This document shows positions 1 to 8,574 of a stretch of 50,585 nt of DNA, in pieces. The notes under the pieces are model-generated. The model was not told the origin of the DNA. It saw nothing but the letters and a program-made list of their open reading frames with translations, and did no database searches. This stretch comes from WS-7 sp036505295. Lineage in GTDB: Bacteria > Eisenbacteria > RBG-16-71-46 > SZUA-252. The first letter of the stretch is position 1, and the number at the start of each line of letters is the position of its first letter. The stretch covers positions 1 through 50,585 of the forward strand of contig DASXTQ010000102.1 of NCBI GenBank assembly GCA_036505295.1. The letters run 5' to 3'. The translations under genes and the position numbers were made by a program.

Positions 1-418
1 CGAGCGCAAGCGCGTGCTGGCCGATTCCGTCGACGCAGCGCTCGCGCAGGGGCTCAAGGCGGGGAAGGATCTCGAAACTTTGGCTCTGCCGCTCGGCGGG
101 CTCAGGACCTCGCGCCTCTTCCCACGACACGGCCCGATCCCGGATCTGGCGCGCGATTCGCTTCTCACGAAGGATTCCACCCTCTACGAAGAGATCTTCT
201 CCTCGCACCCGGGGAGGGTGCTCAAACGGCGGCCCGGGTCGCTCGGGCCCCTTTACGCGGTGGTGGATTCCGTCCTCGCGGCGAGCCCGCAGCAATACGC
301 GGAGCACCGGAGCGAGCTGAAACAGGAGCTCTTCGACCAACGATCCGCGGCCTGGACCGATCGGCTTCGAGCGCGCGGGAAAATCCAGGTTTACCGGAAG
401 GACCTGAAGCTCGATTAG
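1..418 (+). CDS. Peptidyl-prolyl cis-trans isomerase, parvulin/SurA-PpiD type, C-terminal fragment
   Basis: The gene enters from the left edge in frame 2; codons are open from base 2, so the GTG at base 14 is probably internal. The visible ~138 residues resemble the tail of periplasmic parvulin-type foldases: a helical stretch in which a long-side-chain helix (around ELKQELFDQRSAAWTDRL) is followed by a short strand (KIQVYRKDL) and the stop. These proteins help outer-membrane and secreted proteins fold. The catalytic rotamase domain would lie upstream and is not visible, so the family call rests only on the tail pattern. It is followed after 90 bases by radC. Another periplasmic coiled-coil chaperone tail would look similar. 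Confidence 0.5.
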   Translation, partial: ERKRVLADSVDAALAQGLKAGKDLETLALPLGGLRTSRLFPRHGPIPDLARDSLLTKDSTLYEEIFSSHPGRVLKRRPGSLGPLYAVVDSVLAASPQQYAEHRSELKQELFDQRSAAWTDRLRARGKIQVYRKDLKLD

Positions 419-426
419 GATCTTGC

Positions 427-455
427 TTGCGCCGGGTCTGGTTCCCCCATAGCAT
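427..455 (+). promoter_or_regulatory. Possible sigma70-type promoter for radC
   Basis: In the 90-base gap before radC a weak -35 (TTGCGC, 427-432) is followed after 17 bases by TAGCAT (450-455). The -35 matches only three of six consensus bases. It is listed because the same -35 and spacing recur before the rib riboswitch and TAGCAT recurs before recG. A start near 462 would give a leader of about 47 bases. Confidence 0.28.
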
Positions 456-508
456 CGCCCTACCTCGCTCATCACACACGGCGGTCCCGCTCCCGGGGGA
501 ACACTGGG

Positions 509-1198
509 ATGCGGCGGACGAAACGATCCACGATCCACGACATGACGGACGGCGAGCGGCCGCGGGAGCGGCTGCTCGATTCGGGTCCAGGCGTCCTGAC
601 CGACGCGGACCTGGTGGCCGTGCTCTTCGGCACCGGAGGGCCAGGCGAAGGTATTCTCGAGTTATCGGCGCGCGTCACGGCGGCGATTCCACTCCGGCAG
701 CTTCATCGCGTGCCCGTGGAGGAGCTCTTGCAAGTCCGGGGCATGGGCCCGGCCCGCGCCGCGCAGCTACTCGCCGCGGCGGAGCTGGGCCGGAGACTGT
801 GGCCGGACGGCGATGCCGCGCCTCTCGTACGCGGTCCGGAGACGGTCTTCGATCTTACACGAGACATTCGCGCCGCCAACCGGGAGCACTTCGTCGGCTT
901 CTACCTGAACTCACGGAACCAGGTGCTTCGCCGCGAGATCATTTCGATCGGAAGCCTGAACGCGAGCATCGTTCACCCGCGGGAGGTCTATCAGCCCGCG
1001 ATCGCTGTCTCGGCGGCGAGCTTGATCCTCGCTCATAATCATCCAAGCGGAGATCCGACCCCGAGCGAGGAGGATCTCGCGATCACGCGCCGCCTCGTGG
1101 AGGCGGGGCGCATCTTGGGGATCGACATCCTGGATCACGTCGTCGTCACGCGGGATGCGTACGCGAGCTTCAAGGAGAGAAAGCTGCTTCATGGCTAG
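509..1198 (+). CDS. radC: RadC family JAB/MPN-domain protein
   Basis: This is a full-length RadC-like protein of 229 residues. The N-terminal half has a helix-hairpin-helix-like segment (residues 73-96, LLQVRGMGPARAAQLL) and the C-terminal half is the JAB1/MPN metalloprotease-like domain. The metal-binding signature is intact: HNHPSGD at 176-182, with His176, His178, Ser186 and Asp189 in H-x-H-x7-S-x2-D spacing. The family was once linked to DNA repair, but its true role is unsettled. ATG at 509 is used; a second in-frame ATG at 542 is equally possible. The stop overlaps the next gene by 8 bases. Confidence 0.92.
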   Translation: MRRTKRSTIHDMTDGERPRERLLDSGPGVLTDADLVAVLFGTGGPGEGILELSARVTAAIPLRQLHRVPVEELLQVRGMGPARAAQLLAAAELGRRLWPDGDAAPLVRGPETVFDLTRDIRAANREHFVGFYLNSRNQVLRREIISIGSLNASIVHPREVYQPAIAVSAASLILAHNHPSGDPTPSEEDLAITRRLVEAGRILGIDILDHVVVTRDAYASFKERKLLHG

Positions 1199-2360
1199 GC
1201 TGGTGCTGCTCGCGCTCTTTGTCTGCGCCGCCGCTGGGTGTGCGGGCGGGCGTGACGCCCGCCCCGCGCTTCCCGAGGGCACGGTCGCGATCCCTGTCTT
1301 GCTGGCGGAGGCGGATTCGACTGCGGCGGGCGGGAACCCGGCGGACGCACGCAACGTCTATGCGCGCGCGGCGAGAGCGGCGGCGCGGGCGGGCTCGAGA
1401 CCGCTCGAGATCCGCGCGCAGCTGGGCACGGGTCTCACGTCGCTGGCTCTCGCCGATGCCGAGTCGGCCCGGCGCGCGTTCCTCCGCGCAGTCGAGCTGG
1501 ACCCGGCTCTCGCGGCCGCGCACGTGGGGCTCGGGCGATACCACGCCGCGATCCGCCATTACAAAGACGCCAAGGAGGAGTTCGAACGCGCCGCCGCGCT
1601 CGATACGCTGAGCCCGGAGCCGCTTTATCGGCTGGGGCTCGCCTACGCCGAGGCGAAGCAAACGAAGCTCGCGGCGGAAGCGCTCACCCGCGCGCTCGCG
1701 CGCGATCCGACGCACGCTCCGTCGCTGGAGGCGTTGGGCGCTCTCTCGGAATCACGCTATCTCACCGTGGGTTTGCCGGCAGGCTACGCAGCGCTACGCG
1801 CGCATTCGAGCGTCTCCCGCGGGGAGCTGGGAGTGATGCTCGCCGCGGAGCTGGGGGCCGATCCCGAACGGCCGAGCTGGCACGGCGCGAAGGACTATCC
1901 CTCCGACACGGAGGAGGCACGCGGCGCCTGGGGAGAGCGCTGGATCCGGGTTTCGTTGGCGCGCGGCTGGCTGGCTCCGTTTCCCGACGGGTCGTACCAC
2001 CTGGGCGATCCGGTCACGCGCGGAGCCCTGGCGCTCCTGATCGCGGCTATCGAGAAAACCTGGACCCAGAGCGCGGGCGGATCGCGGGTGCCGCCGTCGC
2101 CGGGGAGCGCAGATGATCCGGCCGCGAGAAGAATCCCGGCCCCCGATCCATTCCCCGACGTTGGCCCTCGCCACTACCTTTTCCGGCCGGCGCAGGAGGC
2201 GGCGCGGATCGGGCTCCCGCTTCGTCCGGAGGGGCGCTTCGAGCCGTGGGCGTCGGCCACAGGATCGGAGGCGTTCGCCGCGCTGAAGGGCCTCGCGCGG
2301 GCCCTGGGTGTCGAGGCCGTTCTTCCCGAGGAACCCGGCGTGAGGAACATGGTAAAATAG
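1191..2360 (+). CDS. Lipoprotein with TPR repeats and S-layer-homology-like C-terminus
   Basis: The ATG at 1191, overlapping radC by 8 bases, gives a typical lipoprotein signal: basic start, hydrophobic run and lipobox AAGC with Cys17 as the modified residue. The protein is 389 residues. Residues about 45-190 contain tandem TPR-like helices with the usual small/aromatic spacing. The rest holds two stretches resembling S-layer-homology units: one ends VTRGALALLIAAIEK and the other begins FPDVGPRHYLFRPAQEA. In known families TPRs bind proteins and SLH units anchor to the cell surface or act as outer-membrane-to-wall tethers. A scaffold between outer membrane and wall is inferred. It is 4 bases upstream of a secreted sorting-domain protein. 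Confidence 0.75.
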   Translation: MARLVLLALFVCAAAGCAGGRDARPALPEGTVAIPVLLAEADSTAAGGNPADARNVYARAARAAARAGSRPLEIRAQLGTGLTSLALADAESARRAFLRAVELDPALAAAHVGLGRYHAAIRHYKDAKEEFERAAALDTLSPEPLYRLGLAYAEAKQTKLAAEALTRALARDPTHAPSLEALGALSESRYLTVGLPAGYAALRAHSSVSRGELGVMLAAELGADPERPSWHGAKDYPSDTEEARGAWGERWIRVSLARGWLAPFPDGSYHLGDPVTRGALALLIAAIEKTWTQSAGGSRVPPSPGSADDPAARRIPAPDPFPDVGPRHYLFRPAQEAARIGLPLRPEGRFEPWASATGSEAFAALKGLARALGVEAVLPEEPGVRNMVK

Positions 2361-2364
2361 GGGC

Positions 2365-5184
2365 GTGACCCGCCCCCACCCCTCCGCACCGCTGCTGGTC
2401 TTGGCGCTTTGCGTCGTGGGGGGACCCATACCCGGACAAAGGGTGGCGGCTGCCGATCCATCTCTGTCCGTGCAAGCGACTTCCGCCCCGACCGCCACGA
2501 AAGCCTACCCCGAGCCGAGCCTCGGCAACGTGACCCCTGTTCGCGTGAGAGCGCCCTCGGGGCGCGTCTACCGCAGCGGCCAAGCGAATCAGGACGGCGA
2601 CACGGTCTGGGTCTTTCGTGACAGCCTCGAAACCCTATCCAGCCCATCGAACGAGGATGGCTGGACCCACGTGGACGCATCCTTCCAGCCGGCCGCCTGG
2701 CACATCGATACGGTGTACGGCTGCCAGGGCCACGCGTTCTGGTGCGGCCGAATCGATTCGAGCTGGGTCAACGATGCGAATCGGCGCGGATACGATAACA
2801 ACTGGACCCAAGTCCTGAAGAACTTCGTAAATCTTTCCGGAGCGGCAAGCCCGGTCAAGATTTCCTTCAAGCACCAACTGGAAACCGAGGCGAGCTACGA
2901 TTTCGGGACGCTCGAAGTGCTCGACATCGAGTCTTCCTGGGTGCCCTTGTATACCTGGTCGGGATCGGTCCACGGACAGGCGGGGGCGCCGTGCGACACG
3001 TTCACGATCCAGATCCCGGACACGATCATCGCGAAATACAACCCCGTCCAGTTCCGGTTCATCTTCACCAGCGATATCGGAGGGTCCGCCGCGGACGGAT
3101 TCTCATCCCCGGCCGATGGTTGGTCCGTCGACAACGTAACGGTGAAGGCGGGGACCAACGATCTCCGCTTTTTCGACGATTTCGAATCCGGTCCCGGGAC
3201 CTGGACCGTATCGACGTTTCCTGCCGTGGGGGATAACTGGCGGATCCAGGCAAACGTTCCGGCGGAACAGGTCTGCACGGCCAACACAAGCAAGGTCTGG
3301 ACGGTGACCAGCCCCACGACCGGAGCCCTCGTGCCCCGGATCGACGACAAACTCATCAGCCCGCCCATCCTCACGAACAAGGCGGACCAGGTTTTCCTCG
3401 CATTCGATGTCTATCGGAGTCTGCCGCTCCTTGCCTGCTTTTACTACAACATCCAATTCCGGACGCGAAACGTTGGGGCGGCATGGTCCTTGTGGTCCCA
3501 GTCGTCGAGCCAAATCTATTTCGGCTCCGAGAAGGAGTGGATACGCCAGACCGTGGCTCTCCCGGGGGCCGCCGGCAAGGATTCGGTCGAGTTCATGCTG
3601 AACGTGAAGGACTACTCGCAGATCTACTGCGACGGGGTTTCCACGCCCAGCGGGACCGCGGTTTATTTCGATAACTTGGCGCTCGGGGTGATCGGGCTCG
3701 CGCCCCCGTCGATCTTCGTGTCGGAGCAGGATCTGTTCCAGGATACGTTCAACACGGCCCCGTTCTGGGCGAATGACAACATCAACACCCCATCGGGGGA
3801 CAGCACTTCGGTTCGGCTCTCGGCGTCCCGCGGGCTCAAGCAGGCCACCTTCTTCTACAGCCTGAACGGCGGTTCCTTCGCGAGCCTTCCGCTCACGCCG
3901 TTCGGTACCTCGATCCCGTCCGCCTATTCGGCCGACGTACCCGCGGCCTCCTACGCCCGCGGCACGAGGGTTCGGTATTACTTCTCCGTGACCGATTCGC
4001 TTAACACGACGGTCACGCTTCCGTCGGACGCGCTGGCCGCATCCCACTACTTCGACGCGACCGTGCTGCCCGCGATCCAAAGCCCGTCGGGCACATGCGC
4101 CGGAGACACGGCGAAGGTCCTGTACGTGAACGCGTTCACGGGGCCGGAAGGCGGAGCCTCGATGGATCAGAGCCTGACGGCGCTGGGGCTGCGGTTCGAC
4201 CGCTACGACGTGAACTCCCCCGCGAGCTCGCTCGGCAACTCGCCGGGAGGTGGCACGCCGGGTCCGACGCGGTACTGGCCGGCAACGTCGGCCGCAACCC
4301 TGGGAATGTACTCGGCGATCATCTGGGATGTCGGGGGGCGTTCCTCTTCGGCGCTCACTGCGGAAGAGCAGCAGCTCCTCCAAGCGTGGATCAAGCGGCC
4401 CGGGGCGAATCGGGGGCTTCTGGCCGCGGGCGACAACCTCGCATACGACCTCGCGTTCAACGGGCAGGAAGTCAACTCGTTCTTCACGTGCACGCTCGGC
4501 GCCGTCTACCTTCGAGACATCTGGGAGAACACGCCACAGGATTCGCTGACACCGACCCTGACCGGCGCGGCCGGGACGAGGATTGCCTTCGAGCCCTTCC
4601 CGCTGGACGGGACATGCCCGTCCCTCAACCGATTCGACGCGCTGGGGACGTCCTCATGCGCCGGCTCCAAAGCGCGCGGATGGATCGTGTATCCAAATAC
4701 GATGCTCGCTTCCGTCGAGAAGCGGGATTCCGTCGGTGTGATCGCGGACTCCTCGCGCTCCGTCCTGCTCGGTTTCAGCCTCGGCGCGATTTCCAGCATC
4801 GTCCGTCGCAACCTGCTTCTTTATCGCACCATCGTCGGGGAGTTTGAGGTTCCGGGCTGTTACGTCGCGACGGGGGTCGAGGAAACGCCGGCGCCTGCCG
4901 GCTCGCCCGCGGCACGCCTCTTCGGGGCCGCCCCGAACCCATTCAACCCATGGACGACGATCCGATTCACGCTCTCGCGCCCCGCGCGCGTTCGGCTTCT
5001 CATTTTCGACGTCTCGGGTGCCCGGGTTCGCAACCTCGCCGACCGGGCGCTGCCGGCCGGCGAGTATCACATCACCTGGGACGGGAAGAACGACCGCGGG
5101 CGGGAGCTCGCAAGCGGAGCCTACTTCTACAGGCTTGAGGCGGATCGAGAGGTCCAAGCCAAGAAACTCATCCTCTTGCGCTGA
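2365..5184 (+). CDS. Secreted multidomain protein with FlgD-like C-terminal sorting domain (T9SS type)
   Basis: The GTG start at 2365 gives a signal peptide (hydrophobic residues 9-20, likely cleavage near Ala29/30). The 939-residue product has no catalytic motif I recognise. Two beta-rich MAM/jelly-roll-like modules, with paired Cys and Trp, occupy roughly residues 50-260 and 265-445. Residues about 590-720 look like an alpha/beta Rossmann or amidotransferase-like fold (IIWDVGGRS, GLLAAGDNLAYDLA). Residues 851-939 form a FlgD-Ig-like domain starting NPFNPWTTIRF and ending KKLILLR, the shape of type A sorting domains of type IX secretion. Export to the surface is inferred. The TAG of the preceding lipoprotein lies 4 bases upstream. 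Confidence 0.8.
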   Translation: MTRPHPSAPLLVLALCVVGGPIPGQRVAAADPSLSVQATSAPTATKAYPEPSLGNVTPVRVRAPSGRVYRSGQANQDGDTVWVFRDSLETLSSPSNEDGWTHVDASFQPAAWHIDTVYGCQGHAFWCGRIDSSWVNDANRRGYDNNWTQVLKNFVNLSGAASPVKISFKHQLETEASYDFGTLEVLDIESSWVPLYTWSGSVHGQAGAPCDTFTIQIPDTIIAKYNPVQFRFIFTSDIGGSAADGFSSPADGWSVDNVTVKAGTNDLRFFDDFESGPGTWTVSTFPAVGDNWRIQANVPAEQVCTANTSKVWTVTSPTTGALVPRIDDKLISPPILTNKADQVFLAFDVYRSLPLLACFYYNIQFRTRNVGAAWSLWSQSSSQIYFGSEKEWIRQTVALPGAAGKDSVEFMLNVKDYSQIYCDGVSTPSGTAVYFDNLALGVIGLAPPSIFVSEQDLFQDTFNTAPFWANDNINTPSGDSTSVRLSASRGLKQATFFYSLNGGSFASLPLTPFGTSIPSAYSADVPAASYARGTRVRYYFSVTDSLNTTVTLPSDALAASHYFDATVLPAIQSPSGTCAGDTAKVLYVNAFTGPEGGASMDQSLTALGLRFDRYDVNSPASSLGNSPGGGTPGPTRYWPATSAATLGMYSAIIWDVGGRSSSALTAEEQQLLQAWIKRPGANRGLLAAGDNLAYDLAFNGQEVNSFFTCTLGAVYLRDIWENTPQDSLTPTLTGAAGTRIAFEPFPLDGTCPSLNRFDALGTSSCAGSKARGWIVYPNTMLASVEKRDSVGVIADSSRSVLLGFSLGAISSIVRRNLLLYRTIVGEFEVPGCYVATGVEETPAPAGSPAARLFGAAPNPFNPWTTIRFTLSRPARVRLLIFDVSGARVRNLADRALPAGEYHITWDGKNDRGRELASGAYFYRLEADREVQAKKLILLR

Positions 5185-5204
5185 CGGCCGTTTCGCTCTA
5201 CCAT
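5176..5204 (+). promoter_or_regulatory. Probable promoter of the rib operon
   Basis: TTGCGC (5176-5181), a 17-base spacer and TACCAT (5199-5204) lie just before the FMN riboswitch, overlapping the end of the preceding coding region. A start near 5211 would place the riboswitch at the very 5' end of the transcript, as expected. Confidence 0.45.
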
Positions 5205-5220
5205 CCCCTCGATCAGCAGA

Positions 5221-5348
5221 CATCCTTCGGGGCGGGGTGAAAGTCCCCACCGGCGGTGATAGCCCGCGAGCCAAAGGGTCTAGGACCTGGCGGCAGATCC
5301 CGGTGAGATTCCGGAGCCGACAGTCACAGTCTGGATGGGAGAAGGATG
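5221..5348 (+). ncRNA. FMN riboswitch (RFN element)
   Basis: The conserved RFN core is present almost base for base: the GGGGCGGGGTGAAAGTCCCC block, the CCGGCGGTGATAGCCCGCGAGCC block, GCAGATCCCGGTGAGATTCCGGAGCCGA split across the second half, and GTCTGGATGGGAGA near the end. The closing helix P1 pairs 5221-5227 (CATCCTT) with 5342-5348 (AAGGATG) perfectly. The element binds flavin mononucleotide and, when bound, represses downstream riboflavin synthesis genes. It precedes ribD directly and is followed by a terminator hairpin, so attenuation of transcription is the likely mode. Confidence 0.96.
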
Positions 5349-5385
5349 GCCACATTGGACGGATGCGTCCGGCCCTAGGCCGTGT

Positions 5386-5424
5386 GCGCCCCGCGGGTGT
5401 CTGCCTGCGGGGCGCTTATTTTAT
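5386..5424 (+). terminator. Intrinsic terminator of the FMN riboswitch expression platform
   Basis: A perfect 9-base stem, GCGCCCCGC (5386-5394) with GCGGGGCGC (5407-5415), can be extended inward by a few G-U and G-C pairs and is followed by TTATTTTAT. A smaller upstream hairpin (CGGCC 5370-5374 with GGCCG 5378-5382) may take part in switching between anti-terminator and terminator. Confidence 0.85.
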
Positions 5425-5433
5425 GGGCAAATC

Positions 5434-6609
5434 GTGAGCATCAGGGTCTCACCGACCGGCAAGAATCAGGCGGAGAAGGGGCCGTCCTGCCCCGTCTCGA
5501 CGGCCGAAGAGCGCGTGATGCGCGCGGCGATCCGGCTTGCGCGTCGAGGCATCGGCACGACCCATCCCAATCCGCGCGTGGGCGCTTTGGTCCTGCGCGA
5601 CGGCGAGGTTGTGGGCCGGGGTTTCCACGCGCGCGCAGGCGAGCCGCACGCCGAAGCGCGGGCGCTCGAAGAGGCTGGGGGCCGCGCCAGGGGAGGGACG
5701 CTCGTCTCCACCCTGGAGCCGTGCGCGCACCAAGGCCGTACGCCGCCGTGCGTCGACGCGATAATCGATTCCGGCATTCGCCGCGTGATGCTGGGCATGC
5801 GCGACCCGAACCCGCTCGTGGACGGACGCGGCGTGAGCGCTCTCCGTGCGGCGGGTGTTGAGGTCGTGGAGGACGTTTTGGGCGCGAGCTGCCGCGACCT
5901 GAACCTTCCGTATCTGAAGTTTCTTGCGACCGGTCTTCCATGGGTGACGCTCAAGTCGATGGTTTCCCTTGACGGTCGGGTTGCGAGCGAGAGCGGCGAC
6001 TCGCGAGGGATGGGGGGAGCCGCGGAAATCAAGCTATGCCACAGGCTCCGGGCAGGTCAGGACGCCGTCCTGGTCGGGATCGGGACCGTCCTCGCCGACG
6101 ACCCCGAGCTGACGGTTCGCCTCGTCCGCGGGAGGAACCCGCTTCGGATCGTGCTCGACTCCCACCTCCGCGTGCCACAGGGCTCGCGGCTGGTCCAATC
6201 GGCCGCGCGGGTTCCCCTTCTGGTCGCGACCGTTTCGGAGGATCGCCGCCTGAGCGACCCCCTGGTTCGCCGAGGCGTGCGGGTCTGGCGCTTCGAGCCC
6301 GACGCGACCGGGCGGGTGCCGCTGCGCCCGCTCTTCAAGAGACTGGCTGAGGAAGGGGAGCTTTCCATCCTCGTCGAAGGCGGCCCGACGGTGCATACCG
6401 CGCTCTTGCGCGAGGGGCTCGCGGACCGCGTGGCGATTGGGCTTGCGCCCCTCATCGTGGGCGGCACGAAGGCGCCCACCTGGACGCGTGACCTGGGACG
6501 CGCGCGCCTGGACGAGGCGCTGGAGGTCGACTCGCTCGTGATGCGCCGCGTGGGGCGCGATCTCTGGATCGAGGGATCGCTCCGCACGGCGGGGGGACGC
6601 GGTGTTTAG
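5434..6609 (+). CDS. ribD: Bifunctional riboflavin biosynthesis protein RibD (deaminase/reductase)
   Basis: The protein deaminates and then reduces the pyrimidine made from GTP. With the GTG at 5434 it has 391 residues. The N-terminal cytidine-deaminase-like domain keeps the zinc site: His72 and catalytic Glu74 (HAEARAL), Cys97 and Cys106 (EPCAHQGRTPPC). The reductase half begins near residue 165 (KSMVSLDGRVA) and has GIGTVLADDP and LVEGGPT. The usual Trp-Ile-Thr after G-[ED]-S is replaced by Gly-Met-Gly (DSRGMGG). The start is uncertain: no strong ribosome site, and a 4-codon mini-ORF (ATG 5423) ends in an overlap with this GTG. The stop overlaps ribE by 8 bases. Confidence 0.93.
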   Translation: MSIRVSPTGKNQAEKGPSCPVSTAEERVMRAAIRLARRGIGTTHPNPRVGALVLRDGEVVGRGFHARAGEPHAEARALEEAGGRARGGTLVSTLEPCAHQGRTPPCVDAIIDSGIRRVMLGMRDPNPLVDGRGVSALRAAGVEVVEDVLGASCRDLNLPYLKFLATGLPWVTLKSMVSLDGRVASESGDSRGMGGAAEIKLCHRLRAGQDAVLVGIGTVLADDPELTVRLVRGRNPLRIVLDSHLRVPQGSRLVQSAARVPLLVATVSEDRRLSDPLVRRGVRVWRFEPDATGRVPLRPLFKRLAEEGELSILVEGGPTVHTALLREGLADRVAIGLAPLIVGGTKAPTWTRDLGRARLDEALEVDSLVMRRVGRDLWIEGSLRTAGGRGV

Positions 6610-7240
6610 CGGCATCGTAGAGCGTATGGGGCGCGTCGAAGAGGTCGAGCGCACGCCGGAAGGCTCGGCCCGGCTCGCCATCCGAGCCGGGTTTCAGGCC
6701 CCGCCCGTTCCGGGGGCGAGCGTCGCGGTGAACGGCGTTTGCCTCACGATCGAGCGCGCACACGGCGACCTGTTTCATGCCACGGCTGTTCCGGAGACGG
6801 TTCGCAGGACGACGCTGGGCGCGCTCTCGGCGGGGGACCGGGTCAATCTGGAGCGCGCGCTCAGGGTCGGGGACGAGATCGGAGGCCATTGGGTGCAAGG
6901 GCATGTGGACGCGACGGGAAGGGTCTCCTCGGTCGAGCGCACAGGAGGCGATGTGCTCCTCGCGGTGGAGATTCCCGAGGCGCTCCGCCCGTACGTGGCT
7001 CCGAAGGGGTCGCTGGCGGTGGACGGCATCAGCTTGACGATCGCTGCGTGGGCTGAGCCATGCGCGACGGTAGCGCTCGTACCCTATACGCTCGAGCATA
7101 CGATCGCGTCGGAATACCAAGAAGGGGGGATCGTGAATCTGGAAGCGGACATCGTGGCGCGCTACCTCGAACGGCTCATAGTGTCTCGGGGGCTCGTTGA
7201 GCCTTCCCTCCATGTGCCGGCGCACGCGAGGCGGGCATGA
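6602..7240 (+). CDS. ribE: Riboflavin synthase alpha subunit
   Basis: The enzyme converts two molecules of 6,7-dimethyl-8-ribityllumazine into riboflavin and a pyrimidine that is recycled. The 212-residue product starts with the family's invariant MFSGIVE and has the expected duplicated lumazine-binding fold: VAVNGVCLTI in the first half and LAVDGISLTI in the second, with GHWVQGHVDATG between. The GTG start overlaps the ribD stop by 8 bases. The TGA overlaps the ATG of ribBA (ATGA). In some species the gene is called ribC. Confidence 0.95.
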   Translation: MFSGIVERMGRVEEVERTPEGSARLAIRAGFQAPPVPGASVAVNGVCLTIERAHGDLFHATAVPETVRRTTLGALSAGDRVNLERALRVGDEIGGHWVQGHVDATGRVSSVERTGGDVLLAVEIPEALRPYVAPKGSLAVDGISLTIAAWAEPCATVALVPYTLEHTIASEYQEGGIVNLEADIVARYLERLIVSRGLVEPSLHVPAHARRA

Positions 7241-8574
7241 GGCGCGCGGGGGGACATCTGGCTGCTCACGGCCGCGCGGGCGGCGGTCGCGGTGCGTCGC
7301 CGCGCTCGGATGGACTCGCATCGTCCCTCTCGACGATCGAAGAGGCGCTCCGAGACATCCAGGCGGGCAAGATGATCGTTGTGGTGGACGACGAAGACCG
7401 CGAAAACGAAGGGGACTTCGTGATGGCGGCCGAGAAGGCCACCTCGGGCGACGTCAACTTCATGGCGCGCGAGGCCCGCGGTCTGATCTGCGTCTCCATG
7501 TCGGGCGGGAGGCTCGGCGCGCTGGGGCTCGCCCTCATGGCACCCATCAACACGGCACGTTTCTCCACCCCGTTCACGGTCTCGGTCGACCTGCTTCGAG
7601 GCACGACATCCGGATCGTCGGCCCACGACCGCGCGCTCACGATTCGCGCGCTCGCCGATCCGAAGACAAAACCCGAAGACCTGGCTCGGCCGGGACACGT
7701 GTTCCCTCTGCGGGCTTTGGACGAAGGAGTCCTGAAGCGTCCCGGTCACACGGAAGCGGCGCTCGATCTGGTGCGTCTCGCGGGACTCCATCCGGCCGGG
7801 CTCCTCTGCGAGATCCTTTCGCCGGACGGGCGGATGGCGACGGGGCAGGAGTTGATCCGGATCGCGCGACAGCACCGGCTCAAGCTCGTCACGATTCGGG
7901 ATCTGATCCGCTACCGTTACCGGCACGAGCGCCATGTCAAGCGGGTCGCGTCTTCGCGGCTTCCGACACGATTCGGGAACTTCCGCGTGGTCGTCTACGA
8001 GAGCCTCGTCGACGGCCACCACCACGTCGCGCTCGTCAAGGGCTCGGCCGGTACCAAGCCGAGGCTCGTGAGGGTCCACTCGCAGTGTTTGACCGGGGAC
8101 GTCTTCGGCTCCCTGCGGTGCGACTGCGGCGAGCAGATGGAGGCCGCCCTCGAACGGATTGATCACGAGGGTGCGGGGGCGTTCCTCTACATGCGGCAGG
8201 AGGGACGAGGCATCGGTCTCGCGAACAAGCTGCGCGCGTACGAGCTTCAAGACCTGGGGCTGGACACCGTCGAGGCGAACATCAAGCTCGGATTCGCGCC
8301 CGACCTTCGCGATTACGGCGTGGCCGCGCAGATCTTGCGCGATCTGGGTTTCGCGAAAATCCGTCTCCTCACCAATAATCCACGTAAGATCGAGGCGCTC
8401 AGCGAATATGGGATCGAGGTCGTCGCCCGCGAGCCGCTCGAGATCATGCCCAACGCGGCCAACGCCCGGTACCTCGCGACGAAGCGCGAGCGGCTGGGGC
8501 ATCTGCTTCACCATCCCGCTCTCGGCAGCGCCCATCCAGTCCACACGAACGGGAAGCGGGGAACGCGCGCGTGA
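7237..8574 (+). CDS. ribBA: RibBA: 3,4-dihydroxy-2-butanone-4-phosphate synthase / GTP cyclohydrolase II
   Basis: This fused enzyme supplies both precursors of riboflavin. The RibB domain (about residues 32-230) has DDEDRENEGD at 51-60 with metal ligand Glu58, and His171 in RPGHTEA. The RibA domain (about 240-425) keeps the zinc cysteines 284, 295 and 297 (CLTGDVFGSLRCDC) and the QEGRGIGL segment at 321-328. The first ~30 residues are a low-complexity extension that may not be translated. Small departures from consensus occur (TTSGSSA in RibB, HSQC in RibA) without loss of ligands. It is coupled to ribE by ATGA and to ribH by GTGA. Confidence 0.95.
   Translation: MRRAGGHLAAHGRAGGGRGASPRSDGLASSLSTIEEALRDIQAGKMIVVVDDEDRENEGDFVMAAEKATSGDVNFMAREARGLICVSMSGGRLGALGLALMAPINTARFSTPFTVSVDLLRGTTSGSSAHDRALTIRALADPKTKPEDLARPGHVFPLRALDEGVLKRPGHTEAALDLVRLAGLHPAGLLCEILSPDGRMATGQELIRIARQHRLKLVTIRDLIRYRYRHERHVKRVASSRLPTRFGNFRVVVYESLVDGHHHVALVKGSAGTKPRLVRVHSQCLTGDVFGSLRCDCGEQMEAALERIDHEGAGAFLYMRQEGRGIGLANKLRAYELQDLGLDTVEANIKLGFAPDLRDYGVAAQILRDLGFAKIRLLTNNPRKIEALSEYGIEVVAREPLEIMPNAANARYLATKRERLGHLLHHPALGSAHPVHTNGKRGTRA

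Noticed and set aside
427..1038. A plus-strand frame overlapping radC in another frame.
   Set aside because: It is Arg/Ala-rich with no family resemblance, while radC in the neighbouring frame has an intact JAB motif.
7585..7740. RibB loop TTSGSSA and the LDEGVL stretch differ from consensus and might mean loss of activity.
   Set aside because: Metal ligands Glu58 and His171 and the overall spacing are kept, and these loop positions vary among known RibB enzymes.
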